Of a stretch of 64,000 nucleotides of DNA, positions 19,690 through 28,898 are shown piece by piece; within the stretch, counting starts at the first letter, position 1, and each line of letters starts with the position of its first letter. The translations under genes and the position numbers were made by a program. The notes under the pieces were generated by a model that saw only the letters and a list, made by a program, of their open reading frames with translations, made no database searches and was not told where the DNA came from. Source of the DNA: Candidatus Dechloromonas phosphorivorans (lineage in GTDB: Bacteria > Pseudomonadota > Gammaproteobacteria > Burkholderiales > Rhodocyclaceae); assembly GCA_016714975.1 (NCBI GenBank), contig JADKBR010000001.1:682001-746000 (forward strand), given 5' to 3'.

Positions 19690-19718
19690 TTCAACGAGGG
19701 GGTTCAAGACCTTATAAT
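19690..19718 (+). promoter_or_regulatory. Sigma-70 promoter for yggX
   Basis: TTCAAC (19690-19695), a 17-nt spacer and a perfect TATAAT (19713-19718), 29 nt before the yggX ATG. This is the clearest housekeeping promoter in the window. Confidence 0.65.
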
Positions 19719-19747
19719 CCGCGACACTGTTACCCACGGAGTTTCAC

Positions 19748-20017
19748 ATGGCACGCACTGTCAAATGCATCAAGCTCGGCCGCGAGGCAGAGGGCCTCGA
19801 TTTTCCGCCCTATCCGGGTGCCCTTGGCCAGCGGATTTTCGAGAATGTCTCCAAGGAGGCGTGGCAGCAGTGGATCAAGATGCAAACCATGATCATCAAC
19901 GAAAACCGGCTCAATCTGGTCGATGCCAAGCATCGCAAGTATCTGTCTGAACAGGTTGAGAAGCATTTCTTCGGAGACGGTGCCGACCGGATTCAGGGCT
20001 ACGTCCCACCGGCCTGA
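19748..20017 (+). CDS. yggX: Probable Fe(2+)-trafficking protein YggX
   Basis: 89 aa, matching the 91-aa enteric protein, with the conserved start [10 protein letters not shown] (redox-active Cys7), [10 protein letters not shown] and the helical [12 protein letters not shown] segment. It protects Fe-S clusters against oxidation and moves iron. ACGGAG lies upstream of the ATG. Monocistronic, with its own promoter and terminator. Confidence 0.95.
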   Translation: MARTVKCIKLGREAEGLDFPPYPGALGQRIFENVSKEAWQQWIKMQTMIINENRLNLVDAKHRKYLSEQVEKHFFGDGADRIQGYVPPA

Positions 20018-20038
20018 GCGCAGGGCATGGCAAGAAGG

Positions 20039-20062
20039 AAATCCCGCTGCGGCGGGATTTTT
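20039..20062. terminator. Terminator between yggX and rpiA
   Basis: AAATCCCGC, loop TGCG, GCGGGATTT, then TT. A-rich on one side and T-rich on the other, serving the converging yggX and rpiA transcripts. Confidence 0.8.
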
Positions 20063-20118
20063 CGCGGCTGGGAATTGCCCTTTCCGGACTGTCGACCGCA
20101 ACAGCGGCAGCCGATGAC

Positions 20119-20787
20119 TCAGAAAATTGTCTTGACACCCTCGCCGGTACCGAGCAGCAGGAGGTCGGCCGGACGGATGGCGAAAAGGCCGTTGGTAACC
20201 ACGCCGGCGATCTGATTGATTTGCGCCTCCAGACCTTTCGGGTCGACGATCGCAAGGCCCTTGATGTCGAGAATGATGTTGCCATTATCCGTAACGAAGC
20301 CTTCACGCAGTAAGGCGATCCCGCCCAGCTTTGCCAGCTCGCGGACGACATGGGCACGCGCCATCGGAATGACCTCGACCGGCAGCGGGAATCTGCCCAT
20401 GATGCCGACGACCTTGGAACTGTCGGCAATGCATATGAACTTCCGCGCCACCGCCGCGACAATCTTCTCCCGCGTCAGCGCGCCGCCACCACCCTTGATC
20501 ATGTTCAAGCCGGCATCGATTTCGTCGGCACCGTCGACGTAGAGGGGAAGATCAGCGACGTCATTCAAATCGAATACGGCGATGCCATGGCTTTCGAGTC
20601 GTTTTCGTGTAGCTTCCGAACTGGCCACTGCTCCCTTGTAGCGGTAACCGTTTGGCGCCAGCGCGTCCACGAAGCAGTTTGCGGTCGAGCCGGTGCCAAC
20701 GCCGATGATGCTGCCTTCCGGGGCGTTCTCCGCCACGTAGCGGGCTGCCGCCTGGCCAACCGCCCGCTTGAGTTCGTCCTGGGTCAT
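20119..20787 (-). CDS. rpiA: Ribose-5-phosphate isomerase A
   Basis: 222 aa, interconverting ribose-5-phosphate and ribulose-5-phosphate. It shows [11 protein letters not shown] at the start, [21 protein letters not shown] (active-site Asp/Glu), [24 protein letters not shown] and [10 protein letters not shown], nearly identical in order to E. coli RpiA. The start is ATG 20787, matching the family; the frame extends to 20871 without added homology. Confidence 0.96.
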   Translation of the reverse strand: MTQDELKRAVGQAAARYVAENAPEGSIIGVGTGSTANCFVDALAPNGYRYKGAVASSEATRKRLESHGIAVFDLNDVADLPLYVDGADEIDAGLNMIKGGGGALTREKIVAAVARKFICIADSSKVVGIMGRFPLPVEVIPMARAHVVRELAKLGGIALLREGFVTDNGNIILDIKGLAIVDPKGLEAQINQIAGVVTNGLFAIRPADLLLLGTGEGVKTIF

Positions 20788-20897
20788 GGTGTGTCTCATT
20801 TTTGGAGCCTGGGGCATTTTACCCTTCAAAAACTTCACACTCTTGCTATCTGAACTTGCTAACATGCGCATTGCGATTTTTTTTAGGAGTGAGACCC

Positions 20898-21494
20898 ATG
20901 TCAGACGAACTGAAACCCGAAGTAATCGCGGATGCAGCCAAACCTGCCGCCGCAGCCAAACCTGCCGCCGCAGCCAAACCTGCCGTCGCAGCCAAACCTG
21001 CCGCCGCAGCCAAACCCGCCGCCGCAGCCAAACCTGCCGTCGCAGCCAAACCTGCCGCCGCAGCCAAACCTGCCGCCGCAGCCAAACCTGCCGTCGCAGC
21101 CAAACCTGCCGCCTCCGCCGCCAAGCCAGCCGCCGCCGCCATGCCAGCCGCCGCCGCCAAGCCAGCCGTCGCCGCAGCCAAGCCCGAAACCCCGAAGCTT
21201 AGAGCCAGGGTCGAAAAAGCGCCCGCTGCCGAGAAATCGTCTGACGCACTGGCAAAGGCCAAGGCTGCCAAGATCTCCCAGCCGCTTGGCAAGCCGGCGC
21301 CGGCCAGCTCTCAAAAGGCAGCCGAGGCTGCCGACGTCAAGGCGAGCAAGAAGGAAGCCAAACTGGCAGCAAAACAGGCCAAGGGAGCTGCCAAGCTGGC
21401 CAAGAAGACAGCAAAGCAGGCTGCGAAGCGCGCAAAGAGGGAAGCCAAGTTGGCTGCGAAGAAGGCAAAGGCTGAAGCCAACCAGACCAAGTAG
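20898..21494 (+). CDS. AlgP/histone-H1-like Ala-Lys-Pro hexapeptide-repeat protein
   Basis: 198 aa, almost wholly low complexity. After a short acidic start ([12 protein letters not shown]), residues 13-70 are tandem AAKPAA-type hexapeptides. Residues 71-96 hold diverged copies. The rest is Lys/Ala-rich ([21 protein letters not shown]) and highly basic. It resembles AlgP/AlgR3 and bacterial H1-like proteins that bind DNA, and the basic tails of PHB- or polyphosphate-granule proteins. Function is not known. TAGGAG lies eight bases before the ATG. A strong terminator follows. The gene stands alone, near ppk2, which has a similar tail. Confidence 0.7.
   Translation: MSDELKPEVIADAAKPAAAAKPAAAAKPAVAAKPAAAAKPAAAAKPAVAAKPAAAAKPAAAAKPAVAAKPAASAAKPAAAAMPAAAAKPAVAAAKPETPKLRARVEKAPAAEKSSDALAKAKAAKISQPLGKPAPASSQKAAEAADVKASKKEAKLAAKQAKGAAKLAKKTAKQAAKRAKREAKLAAKKAKAEANQTK
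20934..21107 (+). repeat. 18-bp tandem repeat (54-bp higher-order unit) coding AAKPAA
   Basis: Unit GCAGCCAAACCTGCCGCC, about ten copies in frame. Every third unit has GTC in place of GCC (Ala to Val), giving a 54-bp higher-order unit present three times; one copy has CCC for CCT. Near-identity at synonymous positions points to recent expansion by slippage or unequal exchange. Confidence 0.9.
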
Positions 21495-21543
21495 GCTCCG
21501 CTCATCTTTGTTGCAGCCATGGTTACACTGCAACAGCCCACGG

Positions 21544-21589
21544 AACACCTGTACACAGTCAGCAGCCCTGACTTTGTGCAGGTGTTTTT
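21544..21589 (+). terminator. Strong terminator after the repeat protein
   Basis: AACACCTG..ACA..AGTCAG pairs with CTGACT..TGT..CAGGTGTT around a short loop, with two mismatches, then TTTTT. The remaining bases of 21495-21776 hold no recognised gene. Confidence 0.75.
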
Positions 21590-21776
21590 CTGCATACTCC
21601 CCCAAACCGCCGCTGGAAACGGCCCGCCATGGCGGGTATGCAGGCGACTCGGCCAATCCACTGCACAGGCAGTCCGCTTCGGCTTCCGGATCGTCAGCCG
21701 AGGCCCGGGAATACGACCGGCACCCATCGGGCTTCGGCGCTGACTTCAGTGAGCGTTGCCTGATCGATCACGATGT

Positions 21777-24700
21777 TCAGTGATAGACGATCTCGATGTT
21801 CTCCGGCTTGAGCCAACTGCTCAGCGCGTCAAGCAGCATGTCGTCGAGGCGCACGCGTATGGAATCGCCGAGGACCATTTCGCACTCTGCAGTTTCATTG
21901 CGGTAGCGGATCCGCACCAGCGCCGGACCGGGAGCGAACGGCGTCAGCAGCGACTTCAGCTTGCGCGTGTCCGAGCCACCGTTCATCCGCAGCAGCAGGT
22001 GCTTGGCGAAGCGGGCGCGGGCCTCGCCGATGGTCATCAGCTTGTCAGCCACAACGCGCAGGCCGCCGGTGAAATCGTCATAGCTGACCTTGCCTTCGAC
22101 GATCAGCACCTCGTCGATGACGATCTTGGTGCGTTCCGCCTCGAACAATTCGTTGAATACAGAGACCTCGACCATCGTCGTGCCATCGTCCAACTGGACA
22201 TAGAGCATTTTCCCCCGGCGCGTCATCTGGGTACGGACACCGACAACGAGGCCGGCCAGCGTCGTCATGTCCTTTGCCGGCTCAAGCCTGGCCAGCGGAC
22301 GGCGGACAAAGCGCGATAATTCCTTCCTGCAGGCGTCGTAGGGATGTCCGGAGAAGAAGAAGCCAAGCGCGCTCTTTTCCTGCATCAACTGTTCCCTTTC
22401 TCCCCAGGCCGGCACCGGAACATATTGCGGCGCATGCTCCTCGGCGGCCGGACCAGTGTCGAACAGGCTGGTCTGCATCGAGTTGCGCTCGGCCTGCTCG
22501 GCAAAATCCATCGCCACACCAACCGACGCGAGCAACCGGTGACGGTGGCCGTCGATACAGTCAAAGGCGCCGGCCTTGATCAGCGCCTCGATGGCGCGGC
22601 GATTGACCATGCGTTTGTCGCAGCGCTTGCAGAAGTCGAACAGGTCCTTGAACGGCCCGCCGGCCTCGCGGCCCTTGAGAATGACATTCACCGCCTGCTC
22701 GCCAGTGCCCTTGACCGCCCCCAGTCCGTAGCGAATCGTGCCGCGGTCGACTGGCTCAAAACGGTAACTCGAGGCGTTCACATCCGGCCCGAGCACAGTG
22801 ACCTTGTTGGCGACAGTGTCCTCGTAGAAGATCTTCACCGAATCGGTGTTGTCCATGTCGGAAGACAGTGTCGCCGCCATGAAGGCCGCGCAGTAGTGGG
22901 CCTTGAGCCAGGCGGTCTGGTAGGTGACAACAGCATAGGCGGCGGTGTGCGACTTGTTGAAGCCGTATTCGGCGAACTTGGTCATCAGGTCGAACAACTG
23001 CTCGGCGAGCGCCGGGTTGTAACCCTTTTCCCTGGCACCGGCGGCAATTGTCTCGCGGTGTTTGGCCATTTCCTCGGGCTTTTTCTTGCCCATCGCCCGG
23101 CGCAGCATGTCGGCGCCGCCCAGCGTATAGCCGCCGATGATCTGGGAAATCTGCATCACCTGTTCCTGGTACACAATGACGCCGTAGGTCGGCGACAGGC
23201 AGGCGGTGAGGTCGGGGTGGAAATAGTCGATCTTCTGCTGGCCCTTCTTGCGCAAGATGAAGTCGTCGACCATCCCCGAACCGAGCGGGCCGGGACGGTA
23301 GAGTGCCAGCACGGCGATGATGTCCTCGAAACGGTCGGGCGCCAGCTTTTTCAGCAGCTTCTTCATGCCGTCGGATTCAACCTGGAAAATCGCCGTCGTG
23401 TTGGCTTCCTTGAGGATCTGGTAGGCGGCCGGATCGTCGAAGCCGAGCGCCATCAGGTCGAGCCTCGCGCCGGTCAGGCGCTGCACGTAGTCGAGCGCCA
23501 GTTCGATGATCGTCAGGTTGCGCAGGCCGAGGAAGTCGAACTTGACCAGCCCGGCCTTCTCGACGTCGTCCTTGTCGAACTGCGATACCGGCGAGGCTTC
23601 GGAACCCGTGGCCTGATAGATCGGGCAGAAATCGGTGATCCTGCCCGGCGCGATCAGGACGCCGCCGGCATGCATGCCGACGTTGCGCGTCAGGTCCTCG
23701 AGCCGGGCAGCGAGGTCGAACAGTTCGCGGATCGATTCGCCATCACGCTCGTCGGCCATCATTGCCCTGAGCGCCGGCTCCTGTTCGAGCGCCTCGGCCA
23801 GCGACACCGGCTTGTTCTGGACGATCGGAATCAGCTTCGAGATGCGGTCGCAAAGCGAGTAAGGCAGCCCGAAAACGCGGCCGACGTCGCGGATCACCGC
23901 CTTCGACGACATGGTGCCGAAGGTGACGATCTGCGACACCGCCTGCGAACCATAGCGCTGGCGGACGTACTCGATGACGCGCCAGCGGTTGTCCTGACAG
24001 AAGTCGACGTCGAAGTCGGGCATCGACACCCGTTCCGGGTTGAGGAAGCGCTCGAACAGCAGCGCATAGGCGAGCGGGTCGAGATCGGTGATGCCCAGGC
24101 TGTAGGCCACCAGCGAGCCGGCACCGGAACCCCGGCCTGGCCCGACCGGAACGCCATTGCTCTTGGCCCAGTTGATGAAGTCGGCGACGATCAGAAAGTA
24201 GCCCGGATACCCCATCTGGATGATGGTCTTACCCTCGAAGGCGAGACGTTCGTCGTATTCCGGCCGGCGCTTCTGGCGCTCTCCGGCTTCCGGGTAGAGC
24301 TGGAGCAGGCGCCTTTCCAGTCCGGCTTGTGCCTCAGCGAAAAGGAAGTCGTCGAGTGTCATCCCCGGCGGCGTCGGGAAATCCGGGAGGAAGTTCTTGT
24401 CCAGCGTCAGCTCGATATTGCAGCGTCGGGCAATTGCCAGCGAGTTTTCCAACGCTTCCGGCAGGTCGGCGAACAACTCGACCATCTCGGCCTGGGTCTT
24501 GAAGTGCTGCTCTTCGGTATGGACCTTCGGCCGGCGCGTATCGCCCAGCACGTAGCCCTCGGCAATGCAGACTCTTGCCTCATGGGCACGGAAGTCGTCG
24601 CGGTTCATGAACTGGACAGGATGCGTGGCGACCAGCGGCAACCCGAGTTCGCCGGCGAGATCGGCCGTCTGCTGCACCACCGCTTCCTGCTGTGGCTGCC

Positions 24701-25232
24701 CGTAGCGCTGGACTTCGAGATAGAAGGCCCCGGGGAAGATCATCTCCCAGGCCTTGGCGCGTTCGCCGGCCAGTTCGAAGTTGCCGTTGATCAAGGCCTC
24801 GCCGACATCGCTGCGATGCCCCCCGGAGAGCGCGAGCAGCCCGTCGCTGCCGGTTTCGGCGAACCATTCGCGGTGAATTTCCGCCCGGTCGCGCCGACCT
24901 TCGACCAGATAGGCTCGGGTCAGCAGTTCGCAAAGCTGCCGGTAGCCGGTCCGATTGCGCACCAGCAATAGCAGGCGGCAGGGATCTTCCGGCACCTCGG
25001 GGTTGGCGACCCAGACATCCGCCCCGGCAATCGGCTTCACCCCCTTGACGCGAGCCGCAGTATAGAACTTGACGAGACCGAACAGGTTGCCAAGGTCGGT
25101 CAGAGCCAGTGCCGGCATCCCGTCGCCGGCCGCCCGCCTGACGGCATCGCCGATGCGCACTATACCGTCGGTGATCGAGTATTCTGAATGAAGTCGGAGA
25201 TGCACGAAATGGGGGGAAATCATGGTGTGCAT
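21777..25232 (-). CDS. dnaE: DNA polymerase III subunit alpha
   Basis: 1151 aa, replicative polymerase catalytic subunit. The N-terminal PHP domain starts FVHLRLHSEYSITDG. The polymerase palm has GPGRGSGAGSLVAY and PDFDVDFCQDNR (catalytic Asp pair). HHH and OB-fold segments follow (LVVGVRTQMTRRGKMLYVQLDD), and the tail is complete. Length is close to E. coli DnaE (1160). Start at 25232 or at the ATG at 25223 (MISPHF); neither has a clear ribosome site. No frame defects. Confidence 0.96.
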   Translation of the reverse strand: MHTMISPHFVHLRLHSEYSITDGIVRIGDAVRRAAGDGMPALALTDLGNLFGLVKFYTAARVKGVKPIAGADVWVANPEVPEDPCRLLLLVRNRTGYRQLCELLTRAYLVEGRRDRAEIHREWFAETGSDGLLALSGGHRSDVGEALINGNFELAGERAKAWEMIFPGAFYLEVQRYGQPQQEAVVQQTADLAGELGLPLVATHPVQFMNRDDFRAHEARVCIAEGYVLGDTRRPKVHTEEQHFKTQAEMVELFADLPEALENSLAIARRCNIELTLDKNFLPDFPTPPGMTLDDFLFAEAQAGLERRLLQLYPEAGERQKRRPEYDERLAFEGKTIIQMGYPGYFLIVADFINWAKSNGVPVGPGRGSGAGSLVAYSLGITDLDPLAYALLFERFLNPERVSMPDFDVDFCQDNRWRVIEYVRQRYGSQAVSQIVTFGTMSSKAVIRDVGRVFGLPYSLCDRISKLIPIVQNKPVSLAEALEQEPALRAMMADERDGESIRELFDLAARLEDLTRNVGMHAGGVLIAPGRITDFCPIYQATGSEASPVSQFDKDDVEKAGLVKFDFLGLRNLTIIELALDYVQRLTGARLDLMALGFDDPAAYQILKEANTTAIFQVESDGMKKLLKKLAPDRFEDIIAVLALYRPGPLGSGMVDDFILRKKGQQKIDYFHPDLTACLSPTYGVIVYQEQVMQISQIIGGYTLGGADMLRRAMGKKKPEEMAKHRETIAAGAREKGYNPALAEQLFDLMTKFAEYGFNKSHTAAYAVVTYQTAWLKAHYCAAFMAATLSSDMDNTDSVKIFYEDTVANKVTVLGPDVNASSYRFEPVDRGTIRYGLGAVKGTGEQAVNVILKGREAGGPFKDLFDFCKRCDKRMVNRRAIEALIKAGAFDCIDGHRHRLLASVGVAMDFAEQAERNSMQTSLFDTGPAAEEHAPQYVPVPAWGEREQLMQEKSALGFFFSGHPYDACRKELSRFVRRPLARLEPAKDMTTLAGLVVGVRTQMTRRGKMLYVQLDDGTTMVEVSVFNELFEAERTKIVIDEVLIVEGKVSYDDFTGGLRVVADKLMTIGEARARFAKHLLLRMNGGSDTRKLKSLLTPFAPGPALVRIRYRNETAECEMVLGDSIRVRLDDMLLDALSSWLKPENIEIVYH

Positions 25233-25629
25233 TTTAGCGCGGCACCACCGCTCCGCCGAATTATCCGCACTGTACCGCGATCGTCCCCGTCAACGCCGGG
25301 AGGTGGACGAACCCCACGGCACCTGACGCCAGCAGATAGTACCTTCTGTGCCCAGTTTGAATTCCCGCCCTCCGGCCGCTACAATCGTCGCATGCTCGCC
25401 GGCGCAGGCCGCGCAGGTCAAGCTGATGGACAGGCATCTGACGCCAGCCTGGAGATATTCAGTGATGCCGGCATCCTGAACCATCTCGGACCAGTACCGG
25501 GCGTCGTAATGTTGGAGAATGCCAAGAATCGTCAGAGGATCCTGAAACACAGATGGCGCCAAGCGCTCAGTCGCTGGAGTCACGAAAATCCAAGCGATTG
25601 CGCTTGTTGCGGTCAACCCGGGAGAAAGC
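25233..25629. other. Intergenic, no gene recognised
   Basis: About 400 nt between dnaE and the PliG-like gene. A TACAAT box at 25380-25385 precedes an ATG at 25392 by six bases. The frame from that ATG runs to 25760, into the next gene, and gives a composition without recognisable domains. I see no support for a protein. Confidence 0.5.
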
Positions 25630-26358
25630 ATGAAAATCAGACCCATTGTTGCGATCGCCGCCTTCACCCTGCTCGCTGCGGCCTCGCCCGCCTGCGCCGA
25701 GGCCGAGGTTCGCCACGAGCAGGTACAGTTCCAGGCAGGCACGAGCGGCGCCACCGTTAAGGGCACGGTCAAGGGCCGCCAGATCGTCGACTACCGGCTA
25801 CGCGCGACTGCTGGCCAGAATCTCGATGTGGCCATCAAGGCGGGTAAGGTGTCGCCTTACTTCAACGTCCTGACCGCAGGTGGCGATAGCCCGCTCTTCG
25901 TCGGGTCTATCTCGGGCGATCACTTCTTCGGCCAGTTGCCAAAGGACGGCGAGTACACCATCCGCGTCTACCTGCTGGGCAATGCTGCCAGCAGCAACCA
26001 GTCGGCCACTTTTACCCTCGACATTGACATCACCAGCAAGCCGGTGTCCGCCGCCAGAGGATCGACGCCGCCCGCCAGGTACGATGCGTCGGGGAAGATC
26101 AAGTGCTCCGAGGACAAGGACACGCTTGACCGCCAGTGCGACTTCCGCGTCGTACGCAACGTTGCTACCCGCAGCGCCCAGATCTGGATCGCTTACGGCC
26201 CCGATGGCCGCACCCGCGTTCTACACATTGCCGGCAAGAGATTCACCACCGACGACGGGGCCGGCCTCTCCGCCCAGCGCGCAGACGACAACTGGCGTAT
26301 CGGCGTCGCTGGCAGAGAGTTCTACCTGATTCCGGATGCCCTGCTTCACGGCGGCTGA
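25630..26358 (+). CDS. Periplasmic protein with PliG/PliI-type lysozyme-inhibitor-like domain
   Basis: 242 aa with a clear Sec signal peptide (cleavage about ACA-EAE, residue 22). Residues about 27-137 resemble g-/i-type lysozyme inhibitors. They show the opening VQFQAGTSGATVKGTVKG, a YFNVLTAGGDSPLFVG segment and GQLPKDGEYTIRVYLLGNAA, the loop that plugs lysozyme in known inhibitors. The C-terminal ~80 residues form a separate domain with a Cys pair (KCSEDKDTLDRQC) and end YLIPDALLHGG, a form found in other proteobacterial periplasmic proteins. GGAGAAAGC precedes the ATG. Inhibitor activity is inferred only. Confidence 0.55.
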   Translation: MKIRPIVAIAAFTLLAAASPACAEAEVRHEQVQFQAGTSGATVKGTVKGRQIVDYRLRATAGQNLDVAIKAGKVSPYFNVLTAGGDSPLFVGSISGDHFFGQLPKDGEYTIRVYLLGNAASSNQSATFTLDIDITSKPVSAARGSTPPARYDASGKIKCSEDKDTLDRQCDFRVVRNVATRSAQIWIAYGPDGRTRVLHIAGKRFTTDDGAGLSAQRADDNWRIGVAGREFYLIPDALLHGG

Positions 26359-26458
26359 TCACCCGCCGCCTGCCACAGTCGAACGAACCGTCCGCCAACC
26401 TTGACGCAAAGCGTAATCCGGTTACGCTTGCAGCCCCAGAACCCGATGGAGAGACACC

Positions 26459-27247
26459 ATGATCATCGAAGACCCGCTCGTCGTGCGCAGCGACCGCGCT
26501 GACGGCCTTACCACGCTGACACTGAACCGGCCCGGCCAGTTCAATTCTCTGTCGCAGGACATGTTGACCGCGTTGCAATTCGAACTCGATGCCATTGCCG
26601 CCCGTGAAGCCGTGCGTGTCGTTGTCATCGCCGGCGCCGGCAAGGCTTTCTGTGCCGGTCACGACCTCAAGGAAATGCGTTCCAATCACGACAAGGGCTT
26701 CATGCAGGCGCTGTTCCGGCAATGCGGCGAACTGATGCTGACCCTCACCCGCATGCCGCAGCCGGTGATCGCCCGTGTGCACGGCATCGCCACCGCCGCC
26801 GGCTGCCAACTGGTGTCGATGTGCGACCTGGCGGTCGCCGCCGATGTCGCCAAGTTTGCCGTTTCCGGCATCAACGTCGGCTTGTTCTGCTCGACTCCCG
26901 CCGTTGGCCTCGCGCGCAACCTCGGGCGCAAGGCCGCCCTGGAAATGCTGTTGACTGGCGACTTCATCGACGCCATGGAAGCGAAAACCAAGGGGCTTGT
27001 CAATCGCGTCGTCCCCGCCGACGCGCTGGATGCCGAGGTCGAACGCCTGACCCAGTCGATCCTCGCCAAGAGCGCCGTCGCCGTACGCATCGGCAAGGGA
27101 ATGTACTACAAGCAGCTGGAAATGGGCCTGACAGAAGCCTACGATTACGCCAGCGAGGTGATGGCCTGCAACATGATGAGCGAAGATGCCGGCGAAGGCA
27201 TCGACGCCTTCATGCAGAAGCGCAAGCCGGAATACAAGGGGCGTTGA
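26459..27247 (+). CDS. Enoyl-CoA hydratase/isomerase family protein (ECHDC3-like)
   Basis: 262 aa, crotonase fold. Oxyanion-hole segments are GKAFCAGHDLKEM and ATAAGCQLVSMCDLAVA. The residue matching crotonase Glu144 is Gln (GCQLV), and the GLFCSTPAVGLAR segment lacks the second catalytic Glu, as in the ECHDC3 subgroup, so plain hydratase activity is doubtful. GGAGAG lies seven bases before the ATG. No fatty-acid genes adjoin it. Confidence 0.8.
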   Translation: MIIEDPLVVRSDRADGLTTLTLNRPGQFNSLSQDMLTALQFELDAIAAREAVRVVVIAGAGKAFCAGHDLKEMRSNHDKGFMQALFRQCGELMLTLTRMPQPVIARVHGIATAAGCQLVSMCDLAVAADVAKFAVSGINVGLFCSTPAVGLARNLGRKAALEMLLTGDFIDAMEAKTKGLVNRVVPADALDAEVERLTQSILAKSAVAVRIGKGMYYKQLEMGLTEAYDYASEVMACNMMSEDAGEGIDAFMQKRKPEYKGR

Positions 27248-27266
27248 AGCGGTGTGACAGGCTCGG

Positions 27267-27981
27267 TCAGCGCTGCGCGTAGCCGGTCAGATCGTAGTGC
27301 TCGTGCTTGACGGGTTTGCCGTTGGCGAATCGCTGCCGGGTTTCATGCGCGATGTAGCGCCGCACTTCCGGGGGATATCCAGAACAGGTTGTACACATTG
27401 ACACCGTACTTGTCGCTCTGACTCCAGCCAACGCCTTCGATGCGGAACGCCTCGAAGGTGCCCGCCGGAACCGTGATCCGCTCCTTGGCGACGACTTGGT
27501 AGTCGATCTCCGAGTGGTAGGTTGAACCCTTCGTATTGACCAGCCGGTGGCGCGCGGTCCACCGCTTGCCGAGGCTGTATTCGGCGATGTGGTGCTGGGC
27601 ATCGGTGTAAAGGGTTCCATCCGAAAGCTTGACGGAATTGGCGACCGCATTGCGGGCCGCCAGCATTCTCGAAAACGCTTCGATCGCCTTGAGCATCCCT
27701 TCGCGACTCGCATCCAGTTGGACGCTGACCTCGAACCCTGCCGCCTTTAGTTCGCCGGCAATCGCCCTGGCGTCATTCACCGGGTTGACCAACGGCGCAT
27801 TTGCGTAGCTGCTGTTGCCGATGGCCAGTGCGTAACGCGGGAGCTTGTACAGGGGCACGCCCGCCTGGGCAAGCACATGGCCAGGCGCAAGCGTCAGCGC
27901 ACCCACGGCGAGTGTTCCCTGCAGGATAGGCCGGCGCAGCGGGCTGTGCTCCGGGGTGAACGGAAAATGGTCGACGCTCAC
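27267..27981 (-). pseudogene. Abridged caspase-like (peptidase C14) paralogue, catalytic core deleted and frameshifted
   Basis: Starts with a twin-arginine-like signal (LRRPILQGTLAVGALTL...VLAQA). The first caspase strand and helix follow (YALAIGNSSYANAPLVNPVNDARAIAGEL), then it jumps in frame at about residue 112 into the C-terminal domain (EYSLGKRW...VVAKERITVPAGTF). Compared with the intact gene at 29450, roughly 280 residues with the catalytic His and Cys are missing. A one-base surplus in a C5 run near 27372 then shifts the frame; in the other frame the end PEVRRYIAHETRQRF...YAQR continues to 27267. The deletion seems real; the indel could be a sequencing error. Confidence 0.75.
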
Positions 27982-28118
27982 TCAATTGATCCTCGCCTCG
28001 GTTCTGCGTGGTCCAACGGTCGTGCTACGGAACGGGAAAGCCCATGACGCTTGGGCGAGTAGCGCGGCCACGCCAGCCAATGTCAAACATCGCTCGCCCG
28101 TCCTCGGGTGACCTCAAG

Positions 28119-28895
28119 CTACTTGCCGATCACGCCCTGCAGGCCCGCGTAGACGGCAGCCAGCGTAGTGCCGGCGGCCGTGAGCGTCCCGCCCAGATCG
28201 TTGAATCTCTTGACCACTGCCTGAAATTGGTCAGTCTTCTCGGCCCCGTTGCTGACCAGGCGAGCGAGTGCCACGGACAGCCCCGCTGCCCGCTGAACCC
28301 GAGCCTTTTGCCGGGACATGCTGCCGATGATCAGGCCGGTCACAAAACTCAGCCCGATGCTTGCGGCGTACTCGATGAACTCGCGCCATTCGCGCAAACC
28401 CATCGGCAGGATCGGCGTGCCATCGACCAACGACGTCAGTACGCTCATGCCAAGCACTGCCAACCCCGACATGCTGATCGCCATGAATGCCAGCAACCAG
28501 CGCGGACGCCGCTGACGTGCGGCCAGAAGCAAGCCGAACGGCAGCGGGATGAGCAACGACACCACTCGCAAGTAAATCGTATTCAGATCATACACGACGA
28601 CAATCAAGCCGTGCGTCAGCAACAGCAGCGCTAGCGGTGCCAGCCAGTTGCTCAGCCAGTCCGCCGCACCGGGAAGAACCTCGGTCTCATCCTCCAAGCT
28701 CGACCCAGCTTCTTCGACAGCGATTCCAGCGGACGCCTCCCTTAGGTCGGTCAGCACCCCATCCTGCGCGGCCAGTTGCTTCTCGAGCACATCAATGCGC
28801 TCGAGCAAAGGCTTGAAGAGGTAAAGGTCACGGCGACAGACGGGGCAAACCACAGCCCCGTCATTGATATCGCTGACGCAGTAGGGGCAATGCAC
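28119..28895 (-). CDS. Zinc-ribbon membrane protein of unknown function
   Basis: 258 aa. The N-terminus has a CPYC...CPVC zinc ribbon (Cys3/6/17/20), then a predicted coiled coil (LLERIDVLEKQLAAQ, about 30-55), an acidic linker, and four hydrophobic segments (about 84-105, 107-125, 133-155 and 170-190) before a cytoplasmic amphipathic tail. It starts at GTG four bases after the stop of the upstream secreted-protein gene, so the two form an operon divergent from the caspase. Zinc ribbons of this kind often mediate protein contacts. Function unknown. Confidence 0.6.
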   Translation of the reverse strand: MHCPYCVSDINDGAVVCPVCRRDLYLFKPLLERIDVLEKQLAAQDGVLTDLREASAGIAVEEAGSSLEDETEVLPGAADWLSNWLAPLALLLLTHGLIVVVYDLNTIYLRVVSLLIPLPFGLLLAARQRRPRWLLAFMAISMSGLAVLGMSVLTSLVDGTPILPMGLREWREFIEYAASIGLSFVTGLIIGSMSRQKARVQRAAGLSVALARLVSNGAEKTDQFQAVVKRFNDLGGTLTAAGTTLAAVYAGLQGVIGK

Positions 28896-28898
28896 GGA

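Noticed and set aside
20934..21180. Regular repeats that might be a CRISPR array
   Set aside because: Units are contiguous 18-mers in frame with no unique spacers; they code AAKPAA.
25392..25760. Plus-strand frame starting near a TACAAT box
   Set aside because: Runs 131 nt into the next gene and has no recognisable sequence features.
25290..25772. Minus-strand open frame of 160 codons over the dnaE-PliG gap
   Set aside because: It overlaps the well-supported PliG-like gene and shows no domain, signal or ribosome site.
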